A stretch of 64,000 nucleotides of DNA from Halobellus sp. MBLA0158 (lineage in GTDB: Archaea > Halobacteriota > Halobacteria > Halobacteriales > Haloferacaceae): assembly GCF_041477585.1 (NCBI RefSeq), contig NZ_JBGNYA010000001.1, positions 744,001 to 808,000 on the forward strand, in the 5' to 3' direction. Shown here one piece after another: positions 50,783 to 60,973 of the stretch; the first letter of the stretch is position 1; the number at the start of each line of letters is the position of its first letter. Under the pieces are notes generated by a model. The model saw only the letters and a program-made list of their open reading frames with translations, was not told the DNA's origin and searched no databases. Made by a program: the position numbers and the translations under genes.

Positions 50783-52669
50783 TTACTCTCCGTTCCCGGC
50801 GCCGCCGGGGCCGAAGGCGCTGTTGAGCCGGTCGCGGAACTGCTTGAGCGTCTCGATGTCGTCTTCGATCGACTCGATGCGGTCGAGCGCCGCAGACAGC
50901 TCCGAGAGCTCCCGGCGGACGTCGTCGATCTCGGCTTCGAGCGCCTCGCGCGTGTCGAGGACGTCGCTGTCGAGGGCCGCGATGTCCTCGCGCACGTCGC
51001 CCATCTCGTCGTCGAGCCGCGCGACCCGCTCGTCGGTGTCGGCGACGTCGAGCGCGACGTCGTCGAGGTCGCTCGCGAGGTCGTCCACGTCGCCCGTGAC
51101 CGCCTCGACGTCGGCGGCGACGGCGTCGAGCCGTTCTGCCGTCTCGTCGAGCCGGTCTTCGATCGCGTCGGTCTGCTCCTGGAGGTCGTCGACGCCGGCG
51201 CTCGCGGCCGCGGCCGTCTCCGCCACGTCGTCGAGGCGCTCGTCCGTCGCCGCGAGGTCCGACGCGGTCGACTCGACGTTCGTGCGGACTCCGGTCACGT
51301 CCTCGCGGATGGCCTCGCGTTCCTCTGCGGCGTCGTCGACGGCGTCCCGGAGGTCGTCGAGCTCCGCTTCGACCTCGGTCAGCTCGGTGTCGACCCGCTC
51401 TACGAGCTCGGCGCCGGTGCCCTCCTCGTCGATGAACTCCGCGATCGCGTCGGCGTAGGCGTTGAGGTCTTCCATCTGCGCCTGCACACGGCGGATGCGC
51501 ACGTCGGCGCTCCGCGGGAGGCCGGCGTCGAACTCCTCGCGGAGCGTCTCCAGGTCGTCGTCGTCGACCTCGCCCGCGCGGATCTCGGCGGCGAGCGTCG
51601 CCGCCAGTCCGCCCTCGGGACTCGTCGATGCCGCGGCCGCGCCGCCGGCGGGCTCGGCCTCACTCGCCGGCTCCTCGTTGGCGCCCGCGGTCTCGCCGTC
51701 TTCGACGTCGACCTCCGCTTCGATGTCGACGTAGTCCGCGTCGGCTTCGGCTTCGACTTCGGCTCCCTCGTCGACCGACGGCTCTGCCGCCTCTGGCTCG
51801 GCCTCTTCGGCCGCCTCCGCGGGCTCCGGCTCCGGTTCCTCCGCGGCTTCCTCGGGCTCGGAGTCTGCCGATTCTGCGGCGGCTTCGGCTTCCGCTTCTG
51901 CCTCTTCGGTGCCCGTCTCGACCGGAGAGACCGTGGCCTCCTCCGTCCGCTGGAGCGCCGGCGTCAGTCCGGGGGCGACGGCTCGGGGCGTCGGCGACTC
52001 CTCGGCGTCCGACGGCGTCGGCTCCGCGTCGGCGTCCACGTCGTACTCTACGACCTCCGGCTCGATGTCGGCCTCTTCGGCCCCGACGTCCGGGTCGGCC
52101 TCGACGTCGTCGGGGGCCGCTTCGACGCCCGGCTCCTCGCCGGGCTCGGCCGCCGGGGGCTCTTCCGCCTCGCGGGCTTCCTGGGCCTCGTCGGCGAGTC
52201 GTCCCCGCCCCTGGAGCGCGTCGCGCACGAGCTGACTGCGGTCGGCGCCGAGGATGTCCTCGACGTTCGAGCCGGCCTCGTCGCCCTCGGCCATCTCCTC
52301 GGGGCGCGGCGGGCGTTCGAGGATCGGCTCGCCGAGGAAGTCCTCGATCTCCGCGGAGTCGTCCAGTCGGATGCCGTAGACCGTCGTCACCGACTCGCCG
52401 GGCTCGAGCGTCCGCTCGAACTCGACGCGGTGGTCCTTGTAGGCCGTCCAGGCCTCGCTCTCGTAGTCCGGGTGGAACCCCACTCCCTCCATCGGGAAGT
52501 CCTCGGGGATCTGGTCGACGATGCGGACGTGGACGGGTTCGTCGCTCTCGGAGGTGAGTCGGAACTTGATCGCCGGGACCGGGAACTCCTCGCCGGCGAA
52601 CGATTTCTCGACGCGCACCTCCTCGTCTGCAACGGAGACCGTTCGGTCGGGGTCGGCGTCGTGGCTCAT
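50783..52669 (-). CDS. Large coiled-coil protein with acidic linker, divergent from the pilus operon
   Basis: A 628-residue protein. Residues 1-110 form a beta-rich domain (VRVEKSFAGEEFPVPAIKFRLTSESDEPVHVRIVDQIPEDFPMEGVGFHPDYE-type). Residues 130-360 are acidic low complexity (Glu/Ala/Asp/Pro). Residues about 380-610 are a long heptad coiled coil (LVERVDTELTEVEAELDDL; IAALDSDVLDTREALEAEIDDVRREL). No signal or membrane segment. It is transcribed away from pilB over a 103-nt gap, suggesting co-regulation and perhaps a scaffold for the machine; that is inference. Confidence 0.7.
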   Translation of the reverse strand: MSHDADPDRTVSVADEEVRVEKSFAGEEFPVPAIKFRLTSESDEPVHVRIVDQIPEDFPMEGVGFHPDYESEAWTAYKDHRVEFERTLEPGESVTTVYGIRLDDSAEIEDFLGEPILERPPRPEEMAEGDEAGSNVEDILGADRSQLVRDALQGRGRLADEAQEAREAEEPPAAEPGEEPGVEAAPDDVEADPDVGAEEADIEPEVVEYDVDADAEPTPSDAEESPTPRAVAPGLTPALQRTEEATVSPVETGTEEAEAEAEAAAESADSEPEEAAEEPEPEPAEAAEEAEPEAAEPSVDEGAEVEAEADADYVDIEAEVDVEDGETAGANEEPASEAEPAGGAAAASTSPEGGLAATLAAEIRAGEVDDDDLETLREEFDAGLPRSADVRIRRVQAQMEDLNAYADAIAEFIDEEGTGAELVERVDTELTEVEAELDDLRDAVDDAAEEREAIREDVTGVRTNVESTASDLAATDERLDDVAETAAAASAGVDDLQEQTDAIEDRLDETAERLDAVAADVEAVTGDVDDLASDLDDVALDVADTDERVARLDDEMGDVREDIAALDSDVLDTREALEAEIDDVRRELSELSAALDRIESIEDDIETLKQFRDRLNSAFGPGGAGNGE

Positions 52670-52772
52670 AGGGCCCCTTACCGAAACGGCTCACATAAAA
52701 CAACCGGGCAAAATACCGCCTCTGAGAACCGCGGCAGAAGTCTTTTTCCCTGACGGCACCCTCCGTCGAACG

Positions 52773-55700
52773 ATGGCAACCGACGACGACGCGTCGGTGA
52801 CCGCCGAGGGGGGCGGCGACGACGCGTCGGAGGGCGACGGGGACGACCCGCCGTCGACCCTCGAGGGGGGCACCGTCGATCGTGCCGCAGCGGCGGCCGA
52901 GGCGACCGACCAGCTCGCGGTCCGAGCGGACGATCCGTCGGCCGAAGGCGGCTCTGAATCCGCCGACGGCGATGCCGACGCCGACGCCGGCCCGGGCGCG
53001 GTCCGCGGCGAGTACACCTGGGCGGACTTCCTCGACGAGTACGGCGCCGACGGCGACGTCGAGTCGCTGTATCGCGGCCGCGACCCCCGCGAACTGGACC
53101 GGGCCGACGCCGACAGCGCGCGCTGGGACGACGGCGTCGAGATTCCGACGCCGACCCGCGAGGACTGGGACGGGGTGAGCCTCGATCCCGAGTCGTACCT
53201 CGATTTCCACCCCGTCGACGTCGACGGCGAGGTCGCCGACGCCGTCGCGGAGGCGGTCCGGCTCGACCGCGAGTTCGAGGACTTCTGCGACCCCGAGACC
53301 ACGCCCGTCGTCAAGGACGTCTGGCTCTGGGAGCACTACAAGCGGGAGCACTACTACGAGGCCGACGGGTCGCGACCGCGCGACGACGCGGGCGAGATCG
53401 AGCCCTTCGACGCGACGGAGGCGCTGGGCTTCGATCCCGACCACGTCGAGAACGCGCTGGCCCGCGGCGGGCAGCGCGCCGCAGAGCTCAAGGACCTCGT
53501 CGACGAGCGGACGGTCGACGTCGACCCCGAGTTCGACGAGGACGCCTTCTTCACCGACGCCCGCGGGGCGACGACAGTCGTGAACCGCTACGACCTGGAG
53601 AAGGCGGTCCCGATGGAGAAGAAGACCCACTTCCGGGAGGTCGAGCGCTACTGGGTCAACAAGCCCCACGCGTTCGTGATCCTGTTTCACTCCGAGAAGG
53701 AAAACGAGAAGAAGTACTACGTGATCGAGCCGCACCGCAACCGCATCGAGGCCGACCTCGTCGAGTTCCTCACCGGGAAGCTCCGGACGGCGATCAAGTA
53801 CGACGACGAGAGCGTCGTCGCCGAGGGCCCCGACACGCGGCGGCGGGTGATCGAACAGCAGGCGCTCGAACTGCTCGAACGCTACAATCTCTACCGGACG
53901 CCGGAGCGACCCTGGGAGGCCGGGCTCTCGGTGCTTCCGACCGGATCGAGCGACGGCGGCGACGGCGGACTGCTCGCCGGGCTCGATCTGGACCTCGGAT
54001 TCGGCTCCGACGACGGCTCGGCGAGCGGCGAAGCCGACGACAGCGCCGACGCGCCGTCCTTGAGCGGCCGCTCGCTCTCGTCGGTCGCCCGCGCGCTCGG
54101 CCTCCGCGAGGGCTCGCTCGGCGGCCGGCTGGACGGCCTCCTCGCCGACGACACGCGCGGCCCGCCGGACCCCTCGCTCGACGGGATCGCGGCGCGCCCC
54201 GAGCCCGCGGTCCTGGAGGAGGACCCGACGGAACTGAACGACTACCAGGTCGAGAAGCTGCTCTACGCGCTCCGCCGGGACTTCATCGGCTACGAGCGGA
54301 TCGACGGCATCAAACACGACGTCAACGTCGAGGACATCTCCTGCGACGGCTACAACTCCCCCGTCTTCGTCTACCACTCCGACTACGAGCAGATCATCAC
54401 CAACGTCTACCACGGCGAGGAGGAGCTCGACGACTTCGTGGTCAAGCTCGCCCAGCGCTCGGGCAAGGGCATCTCGAAACGCCGGCCCCAGGTCGACGCC
54501 ACCCTCCCGGACGGGTCGCGGGCGCAGTTGACCCTCGGCCGGGAAGTGTCGGACCACGGCACAAACTACACGATCCGACAGTTCAAGGACGTCCCCTACA
54601 CGCCGATCGACCTGGTGAACTGGAAGACCTTCTCCTTGGAGGAGATGGCCTTCCTCTGGCTCTGCATCGAGAACGACAAGAGCCTGATCTTCGCCGGCGG
54701 CACGGCCTCGGGGAAGACCACCTCGCTGAACGCCGTCTCGCTTTTCATCCCCTCGAACGCGAAGATCGTCTCGATCGAGGACACCCGCGAGGTCGAACTC
54801 CCCCAGCGCAACTGGGTCGCCTCCGTCACCCGGCCGTCGTTCAGCGACGACGACCGCGGCGACGTCGACGAGTTCGACCTCCTCGAAGCCGCGCTCCGCC
54901 AGCGCCCCGACTACATCGTGATGGGCGAGATCCGCGGCGAGGAGGGCCGGACGCTCTTCCAGGTGATGTCGACCGGCCACACCACGTACACGACGTTCCA
55001 CGCCGACAGCGTCGGCGAGGTCCTCAAGCGGTTCACGACCGATCCGATCAACGTCTCGAAGACGATGTTCACGGCGCTGGATCTCGTCTCCGTCCAGACC
55101 TCCACGCGGGTCCAGGGCGACAAGGTCCGCCGGAACAAGGCCCTGACCGAGATCAACCACTACGACGCCGAGAACGACGAGATCAACGTCCAGGACGTCT
55201 ACCAGTGGCAGGCGGAGGGCGACGAGTTCCTGAAGATGGGCTCGTCCAACACCTTAGAGGACATCCGCTTCGACCGCGGGTGGACCCGCGAGCGGCTCGA
55301 TGACGAGCTGTTCCAGCGGCACGTCGTCCTCGCGTACCTGATTGACCGCGGGCTCAACACCTACACCGAGGTCGCAGCGACGCTCCAGGCGTTCATCAAC
55401 GACCCCGAGGCGATCCTCGCGCTGATGGCGCGCGACGAACTCGAACGGAGCCTGGAGGACCTCCGCGAGATGGAATCGGTCGAGATCGACGTCGACCCCG
55501 AAAAGGAGGAGATGGTCCCCCGACCGGACCCGACGGCCGACGTCCAAGACCAATGCCGCGAGATCCTCGACCGGGCCGAAGAGGAACTGTGGCCCGACTA
55601 CCGCGACCTCGACGACGTCGACGTCGCCGACGCCCTGGTCGACGTCGAGTCCGCCCCGGACCTCGCCGCCGACCCCGGCGACGAGCACCCCGAACTCGAC

Positions 55701-56309
55701 GCGCTCGACGAGCGGACCGAGACGCCCGAACTCGACGCGGGTGACGCGGCGGACGACGGCCCGGCCGCAATCGACGCGGACGCGGACGCGGATGCCGAAG
55801 ACGACGACGTCCCCGCACTCGACGGGGACACCGAGGGGCCCGCAGAGGCGGGCTCCGATTCCCGGTCCGGGTCCGGGTCTGAATCCGGATCCGGTGACGT
55901 CACGTTCGAGGACCTCGTCGAGAGCGGCGGCCCGACAGAAGCACAGAGTGACGACGCCGAGGACGCCGGCAGCGACTCTCCGGAGACGGACGACGGTAGT
56001 GATCCGCTCGCCGCCGACGGCGACAGCGATGCCGGGATCGCCGACGGGAGCGATCTCGGGGACGGTCGCGACGCCGGCGCGGGAGATGACTCGGATGCGG
56101 ATTCGGACTCGGAATTGAATGCGGATTCGAATTTGGACTCAGACCCGGCCGCAGATTCCGATTCGGGCTCGGACGCGGATTCGGATTCAGGCTCGGACGC
56201 CACCGTCGACGAGTCCGACTGGGACTTCGGGGACGTCGAGGGCGCGGCGGACGACGAACGCGACGGCGAGACGACCGACACCGACGACCGCTCGGGTGAG
56301 GACGGATGA
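52773..56309 (+). CDS. pilB: PilB/GspE-type secretion ATPase with long acidic extensions
   Basis: A 1178-residue ATPase. After an acidic N-terminal region (1-80), a large N1-type domain and a Gly/Ser linker (about 380-465), the catalytic core carries Walker A FAGGTASGKTTSLNAV (about 640-655). The Asp boxes SIEDTREVELPQ and Walker B YIVMGEIRGEEGRTLF with GHTTYTTFHAD follow. After about residue 930 the chain is a 250-residue acidic Asp/Ser/Glu tail with no recognised domain. It powers pilus assembly with PilC. Start ATG at 52773; the TGA overlaps the next ATG. Confidence 0.92.
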   Translation: MATDDDASVTAEGGGDDASEGDGDDPPSTLEGGTVDRAAAAAEATDQLAVRADDPSAEGGSESADGDADADAGPGAVRGEYTWADFLDEYGADGDVESLYRGRDPRELDRADADSARWDDGVEIPTPTREDWDGVSLDPESYLDFHPVDVDGEVADAVAEAVRLDREFEDFCDPETTPVVKDVWLWEHYKREHYYEADGSRPRDDAGEIEPFDATEALGFDPDHVENALARGGQRAAELKDLVDERTVDVDPEFDEDAFFTDARGATTVVNRYDLEKAVPMEKKTHFREVERYWVNKPHAFVILFHSEKENEKKYYVIEPHRNRIEADLVEFLTGKLRTAIKYDDESVVAEGPDTRRRVIEQQALELLERYNLYRTPERPWEAGLSVLPTGSSDGGDGGLLAGLDLDLGFGSDDGSASGEADDSADAPSLSGRSLSSVARALGLREGSLGGRLDGLLADDTRGPPDPSLDGIAARPEPAVLEEDPTELNDYQVEKLLYALRRDFIGYERIDGIKHDVNVEDISCDGYNSPVFVYHSDYEQIITNVYHGEEELDDFVVKLAQRSGKGISKRRPQVDATLPDGSRAQLTLGREVSDHGTNYTIRQFKDVPYTPIDLVNWKTFSLEEMAFLWLCIENDKSLIFAGGTASGKTTSLNAVSLFIPSNAKIVSIEDTREVELPQRNWVASVTRPSFSDDDRGDVDEFDLLEAALRQRPDYIVMGEIRGEEGRTLFQVMSTGHTTYTTFHADSVGEVLKRFTTDPINVSKTMFTALDLVSVQTSTRVQGDKVRRNKALTEINHYDAENDEINVQDVYQWQAEGDEFLKMGSSNTLEDIRFDRGWTRERLDDELFQRHVVLAYLIDRGLNTYTEVAATLQAFINDPEAILALMARDELERSLEDLREMESVEIDVDPEKEEMVPRPDPTADVQDQCREILDRAEEELWPDYRDLDDVDVADALVDVESAPDLAADPGDEHPELDALDERTETPELDAGDAADDGPAAIDADADADAEDDDVPALDGDTEGPAEAGSDSRSGSGSESGSGDVTFEDLVESGGPTEAQSDDAEDAGSDSPETDDGSDPLAADGDSDAGIADGSDLGDGRDAGAGDDSDADSDSELNADSNLDSDPAADSDSGSDADSDSGSDATVDESDWDFGDVEGAADDERDGETTDTDDRSGEDG

Positions 56310-58351
56310 GTCTCGACGTCGGCGACGGCGAGGAAATCGACCGCAGCACCGACACGCTCGGCGACGCGTTCTATCCCCTCTTCCAGTTCCTCTTCGACGA
56401 GGACGGCGACTTCGTGGCCGACGTCGGGACGAAGCTCGAACAGGCGCGGATCGGCGCGACCGTGGAGCTGTATCTCTCCCACGCGCTGGCCATCGGCGTC
56501 ATCGTCGGCGGCGCGCTGTGGCTCCTCGGCACGCTCGTCGGCTGGGCGGTCTTCGAGTTCGGCCTCGTCGACCCCGCCGTGTTCAGCATCGGCCTCCCGG
56601 TATCCGACAGCGCGACGGCCGCGGCCCTCAACGCGCTCACGGCGCCGGCAGTCACGATCGTCTCGGGGCTCGTCTTCGGCTCGATCGGATTCGCGCTCGG
56701 GTTCGGCACGCTCGTCGCGATCCCGTACTCGCGGGCCTCCGCGCGGGAGCGGGAGATCAATATGCTGCTCCCCGACGCGATCTCGTTCATGTACGCGCTG
56801 TCGGTCGGCGGGCTGAACCAACTCGAAATCCTGGAGGCGATGGCCCGCGCCGACGACACCTACGGCGAGGTCGCAAAGGAGTTCCAGAGCATCGTCCGCG
56901 AGACGGAGTACTTCGGGACCGACTACCGGAACGCTATCCGTGATCAGGCGATGCTGACGCCCTCCGAGGAGCTCTCGCAGTTCCTCACCGACATGCTCTC
57001 GATCGTCAACTCCGGCGGCGATATGGAGGGCTTCCTCGACGACAAGAAGGAAAAGCACCTCAGGACTGCAAAGCAGGAACAGGAGACGATCCTCGAAACG
57101 CTGGAGCTGTTCGGCGAGATGTACATGACGCTCTCGCTGTTTCCCCTGCTTCTCATCATCATCCTCGTGATCATGAGTATGCTCGGCAACTCCCAGGAGC
57201 GCCTCCTGTACGCCACCGTTTATGCCCTCATCCCGCTCACCGGCGTGGGCTTTCTCGTGCTCGTCTCGACCGTGAAGCAGGACGAGCCCGGCGACGGCTA
57301 CCTCCAGCCCTCCGAGAGCACCGACCGCCTCGAACAGGTGACCCGCGAGGGGCTGATCCACATGGGCCTGATCGAGAGCTTCGTCGGGGAGTTCCGGCTG
57401 TTCGACCGCATCCGCGACCGCGAGGGGACCCACAAGACCGCCCAGCTCCTCCGCCGGCCGCACATCTTCTTCCGCGACCACCCGCTTTATACCCTCGTCG
57501 TGACGGTGCCGGCGGCGGTCGCGCTCCTCGCGGTCGCGGTCGTCAACGGGGCCGCACCGCTCTCCTGGGGGCGGATGCTCGACTCGCCCGTCTGGGGGAC
57601 CTTCGTCTGGTGGTACGTCCCAACCTACGTGGTCGGGATCCCGCTCGCGTTCTTCCACTCCTGGAACGTCCGCTCGCGGAACGCCATCACCGGCAAGCTC
57701 TCGGACGACCTCCGGAAGCTCTCCAGCGCGAACGACACCGGCCAGACGCTCCTGGAGTCTGTCAAGACCGTCGCCGACACCTCCTCGGGCAAGCTCGCCG
57801 ACGAGTTCGAGGTGATGCACGCGAAGGTGAACTACGGGATGAGCCTCCGCAGCGCCCTCGTGGAGTTCAACAACAAGTATCACATCCCCCGCCTGGCCCG
57901 CACGGTCAAGCTCATCTCGAAGGCCCAGGAGGCCTCAAGCGAGATCACCGAGGTGCTGACGACCGCGGCGCAGGCCTCCGAGAACCAAGACGACATAGAA
58001 CGCGAGCGGAAGTCCAGAACGCGGATGCAGGTGGCGATCATCCTGATGACCTACCTCACGCTTCTGGGCGTGATGGCGATCCTCAAGACGCAGTTCCTCG
58101 ACGTGATGGCCGGGCTGGCCTCGCAGGCCTCCTCGGCCGGCGGGAGCGAACTCTCCGGGCAGGGGTTGAACTTCGGCGAGGGGGTCGACACCGCTGTGCT
58201 GTCGCTTCTGTTCTTCCACGCCGTGACGCTCCAGGCGGGGCTATCGGGGTTCATCAGCGGCTACATCCGGGACGCCGACATCGTTTCCGGGGTGAAGTTC
58301 GTGGTCGTCCTCCAGACCGTCGCGCTCGCCGTGTGGATGGTGGTCGGGTGA
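56306..58351 (+). CDS. pilC: PilC/TadC-like membrane platform (T2SSF)
   Basis: A 681-residue membrane protein with two T2SSF halves (about 150-270 and 510-640) and about nine hydrophobic helices. INMLLPDAISFMYALSVGGLNQLEILEAMA and ETLELFGEMYMTLSLFPLLLI are characteristic of archaeal PilC/FlaJ. It anchors the ATPase and extracts pilins. It overlaps pilB as ATGA. Confidence 0.9.
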   Translation: MSLDVGDGEEIDRSTDTLGDAFYPLFQFLFDEDGDFVADVGTKLEQARIGATVELYLSHALAIGVIVGGALWLLGTLVGWAVFEFGLVDPAVFSIGLPVSDSATAAALNALTAPAVTIVSGLVFGSIGFALGFGTLVAIPYSRASAREREINMLLPDAISFMYALSVGGLNQLEILEAMARADDTYGEVAKEFQSIVRETEYFGTDYRNAIRDQAMLTPSEELSQFLTDMLSIVNSGGDMEGFLDDKKEKHLRTAKQEQETILETLELFGEMYMTLSLFPLLLIIILVIMSMLGNSQERLLYATVYALIPLTGVGFLVLVSTVKQDEPGDGYLQPSESTDRLEQVTREGLIHMGLIESFVGEFRLFDRIRDREGTHKTAQLLRRPHIFFRDHPLYTLVVTVPAAVALLAVAVVNGAAPLSWGRMLDSPVWGTFVWWYVPTYVVGIPLAFFHSWNVRSRNAITGKLSDDLRKLSSANDTGQTLLESVKTVADTSSGKLADEFEVMHAKVNYGMSLRSALVEFNNKYHIPRLARTVKLISKAQEASSEITEVLTTAAQASENQDDIERERKSRTRMQVAIILMTYLTLLGVMAILKTQFLDVMAGLASQASSAGGSELSGQGLNFGEGVDTAVLSLLFFHAVTLQAGLSGFISGYIRDADIVSGVKFVVVLQTVALAVWMVVG

Positions 58352-58356
58352 GACCG

Positions 58357-58866
58357 ATGGCCGTCGGACCCGAGACCGCGCGCGGCCAGACCACGATCGA
58401 CTTCGCGATCGCGATCGGGCTCTTCCTCGTCGTCGTCGCGTTCGTCGTCGCCTTCGTGCCGACGATCTTCGCGCCGTTCCAGAGCGCCGACGGCCCACAG
58501 GCGGCCGACCGGGTCGCGACGTCGCTCTCGACGGACCGCCTCGGCGACCCCGCGGAGCCGTACGTCCTGAACGAGACGTGTACGAGCGCGTTCTTCGAGC
58601 AGTTGGACGGCGACGCCGACGACGGCGGCGCGCCGACGACGTGCCGGTACGACACCACCGTCGACAACACCTCCGCGATGTTCGCGCTGCCGGACCCGGG
58701 CGGCGTCAACGTCTCGGTCCACCGCCTCGACGGCCCGGTGGCGGCCCCGTTCGGCGAGGCGCTCGCCGCCGGCCCCGCGGTCCCCGACAGCGGCACCGTG
58801 ACGGCCGCGCGGCGGGTCGTCCTGCTCGACGGCGAGACGTACCGGCTCCTCGTGCGGGTGTGGTGA
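58357..58866 (+). CDS. Pilin-like secreted protein 1 of the pil operon
   Basis: A 169-residue protein. N-terminus GPETARGQTTIDFAIAIGLFLVVVAFVVAFV has the archaeal class III signal pattern: basic residue plus Gly before a hydrophobic stretch, likely cut by PibD at RG/Q. The rest is an extracytoplasmic beta-rich domain with two Cys (ETCTSAFFEQL; PTTCRYDTT). I recall DUF7287 for such proteins. Start ATG 58357; a GTG at 58348 overlapping the pilC stop is possible. Confidence 0.75.
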   Translation: MAVGPETARGQTTIDFAIAIGLFLVVVAFVVAFVPTIFAPFQSADGPQAADRVATSLSTDRLGDPAEPYVLNETCTSAFFEQLDGDADDGGAPTTCRYDTTVDNTSAMFALPDPGGVNVSVHRLDGPVAAPFGEALAAGPAVPDSGTVTAARRVVLLDGETYRLLVRVW

Positions 58867-58868
58867 CA

Positions 58869-59453
58869 ATGGCGCGCGCACAGGCTCACACGCTGGAGGC
58901 GATCGCCGCCGCGATGATCCTGGTCTCCAGTCTCGTCTTTGCGCTCCAGGTGACGGCGGTGACGCCGCTCACGGGCAGCACCTCCAGCCAGCACATCGAG
59001 AACCAACAGGCCGCCGTCGCCGAGGGGCTGCTCGCGACGGCCGACGCGAACGACACGCTCCGGCCGACGCTCCTGTACTGGAACGAGTCGGACGAGAACT
59101 GGCACGGCGCCACGGACGACGGCTACGTCCAGGGGCCGCCGCCGACGGCGTTCGGCGCGGTCCTCGACGACGCGCTGTCGAACCGGGGCATCGCGTTCGA
59201 CCTGACGGTATATTACGTGGACGAGGAGGGCGACAGGCGCCGACTGCCGATCGTCGACCTCGGCGAGCCGAGCGACCACGCCTCGACCGCCCGCCGGCTC
59301 GTCACCCTCACGGACGACGACCGGCTCCGCGCGGCCGACGGCACTCGCACCGACGACACGCTCGGAAATTCGTCGTACTTCGTCGGCGACGCCGATCCCG
59401 AACAGAATCTCTACGCGGTCGTGGAGGTGGAGCTCGTCGTATGGCGGATCTGA
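58869..59453 (+). CDS. Pilin-like secreted protein 2 of the pil operon
   Basis: A 194-residue protein. ARAQAHTLEAIAAAMILVSSLVFALQVTAVTP is a short pilin-like N-terminal hydrophobic helix, with an outside domain rich in beta strands (YYVDEEGDRRRLPIVDLGEPSDHASTARRLVTLTDDDRLR-type). Matches a haloarchaeal family next to PilC (I recall DUF7288). The stop overlaps the next start. Confidence 0.75.
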   Translation: MARAQAHTLEAIAAAMILVSSLVFALQVTAVTPLTGSTSSQHIENQQAAVAEGLLATADANDTLRPTLLYWNESDENWHGATDDGYVQGPPPTAFGAVLDDALSNRGIAFDLTVYYVDEEGDRRRLPIVDLGEPSDHASTARRLVTLTDDDRLRAADGTRTDDTLGNSSYFVGDADPEQNLYAVVEVELVVWRI

Positions 59454-60439
59454 GGCGTCTCTCCTCCGTTCGGACGGGCGCGCCGGAAAACGGCGGCGAC
59501 GGCGGAGCGGACCGCGGCCAGCTCCTCCTGGTGGGAGCGCTCGCGCTCGCGGTGCTCTTCGTCGCGCTCGCGCTCCTCCTGAACACCGCCATCTACACGG
59601 GCAACCTCGCGACGCGGGAGGCCGGCGTCGACGGCACCGCCGGGATCGACTACGCCGGGGCGGCCGAGTCGGCCGGCGTCGACGCCGTGCGGTCCGTCAA
59701 CGAACGGAACGACAGCTCCCACGCGGCGCTGCGGACGGCCCTCGAAGACACGATGCGAGCCTGGGACGACGCCGCCTCGCACCACCGGGCGACCGCGGGC
59801 GACCTGGCCGACGTCGACGTCGTCGCCGTCACGAACGGCACGCAGTTCCGACAGAACGACTCCTCGCGGAACTTCACCAGCCACGGGGGCGCCGAGAACT
59901 GGACGCTCGTCGCCGACTCCGAGGGCGTCTCCGGCGTCCACTCGATCCGGCTAGCCGTCGACGCGACGCGGCTCACCGACGACCCCGCCGACGTCGTCGC
60001 CGCCGACGTCTTCCACGTGAACGTCTCCTCCGACGTCGGGACGCGGAGCCTCTTCCTCTACAACGACTCCGGCACGCCCACGGCCCGGATCGTCGAGCCC
60101 GCCGGGACGACGACCTGCGCCGCCGGCTCCGTGACCGACGGCACCGTCGTCGTCAACGTCGCGAACGCCTCCGTCGGCGGCGCGTCGTGTCCGGCGCTCG
60201 CCCGCCTCGACGACACCTCCGGGAGCGTCTCCGTCGACTACCGCGACGGCGGTGCGGCCGGCGGGACCTATCGCCTCGTCGTCGACGAGCCGCCGTCGGC
60301 GCTCTCGCGCTCGGGCTTCGCCGACGCCGGTTCGGGCCAGCCGTACTGGACCTACGGGCTCTACGCGGCGGAGTTCCGCGTCACCTACCGGACGCCGCAA
60401 CTGGACTACGCGGCGCGAATCGAGGTGCGGCCGCCGTGA
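59441..60439 (+). CDS. Pilin-like secreted protein 3 of the pil operon
   Basis: A 332-residue protein. GGADRGQLLLVGALALAVLFVALALLLNTAIYTG is an RGQ-type class III signal and helix. The large outside domain has one Cys pair (TTCAAGS; GASCPAL). N-glycosylation sequons (NDS, NFT, NWT, NVS) are frequent. Overlaps the neighbouring gene by 13 nt. Confidence 0.75.
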   Translation: MADLRRLSSVRTGAPENGGDGGADRGQLLLVGALALAVLFVALALLLNTAIYTGNLATREAGVDGTAGIDYAGAAESAGVDAVRSVNERNDSSHAALRTALEDTMRAWDDAASHHRATAGDLADVDVVAVTNGTQFRQNDSSRNFTSHGGAENWTLVADSEGVSGVHSIRLAVDATRLTDDPADVVAADVFHVNVSSDVGTRSLFLYNDSGTPTARIVEPAGTTTCAAGSVTDGTVVVNVANASVGGASCPALARLDDTSGSVSVDYRDGGAAGGTYRLVVDEPPSALSRSGFADAGSGQPYWTYGLYAAEFRVTYRTPQLDYAARIEVRPP

Positions 60440-60972
60440 TCCGAGAGCCGCGCGGCACCGGTGGGGACGCGGACCGCGCCGTCTCGATCACGGTGAACTA
60501 CGTCATCGCGCTGGCGATCACGGCCGTCCTGATCTCGGGGCTCCTGATCGGCGCCGGCGGCTACGTCGAGGACCAGCGCGACCGGGTCGTCCGCGAGGAG
60601 CTGGACGTCGTCGCCGAGCAGCTCGCGGCCGGGATCGCCGACGCCGACCGGCTCGCGGCGGCCGAGGCCGTCTCCCGCTCGGTCCGGGTCGGCGTCGACC
60701 TCCCGCGGCGGGTCGCCCGCGAGTCCTATCGGATCGAGGTCACCGAAATCGCCGCGCCCGGCTCCGAACCGGCGCGACACGACCTGACGCTGCGCGCCGC
60801 GCGCTCCGACGTGAGCGTCACGCTTACCCTCACCACCAGCGTAGACCTCACCGAGGGCTCGACCGCCGGCGGCTGGACCGTCGTCCGACTCGACGCGGCG
60901 AACGACACGCTCGTCGTGGCGGACGGCGACCGGGAGGGGACGCTGGCGCTCGAACCGATGCGGGGAGTCTAA
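60436..60972 (+). CDS. Pilin-like secreted protein 4 of the pil operon
   Basis: A 178-residue protein starting at GTG 60436, which overlaps the preceding stop as GTGA. DRAVSITVNYVIALAITAVLISGLLIGAGGYVEDQ is the N-terminal helix, followed by a helical stalk (REELDVVAEQLAAGIADADRLAAAEA) and beta strands. Unlike the others it is short and charged; a minor pilin or initiation subunit is plausible. Confidence 0.7.
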   Translation: MIREPRGTGGDADRAVSITVNYVIALAITAVLISGLLIGAGGYVEDQRDRVVREELDVVAEQLAAGIADADRLAAAEAVSRSVRVGVDLPRRVARESYRIEVTEIAAPGSEPARHDLTLRAARSDVSVTLTLTTSVDLTEGSTAGGWTVVRLDAANDTLVVADGDREGTLALEPMRGV

Positions 60973-60973
60973 T

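Noticed and set aside
51660-55160. 1166-codon minus-strand frame over the pilB region
   Set aside because: Antisense shadow; the plus strand encodes the ATPase with Walker motifs.
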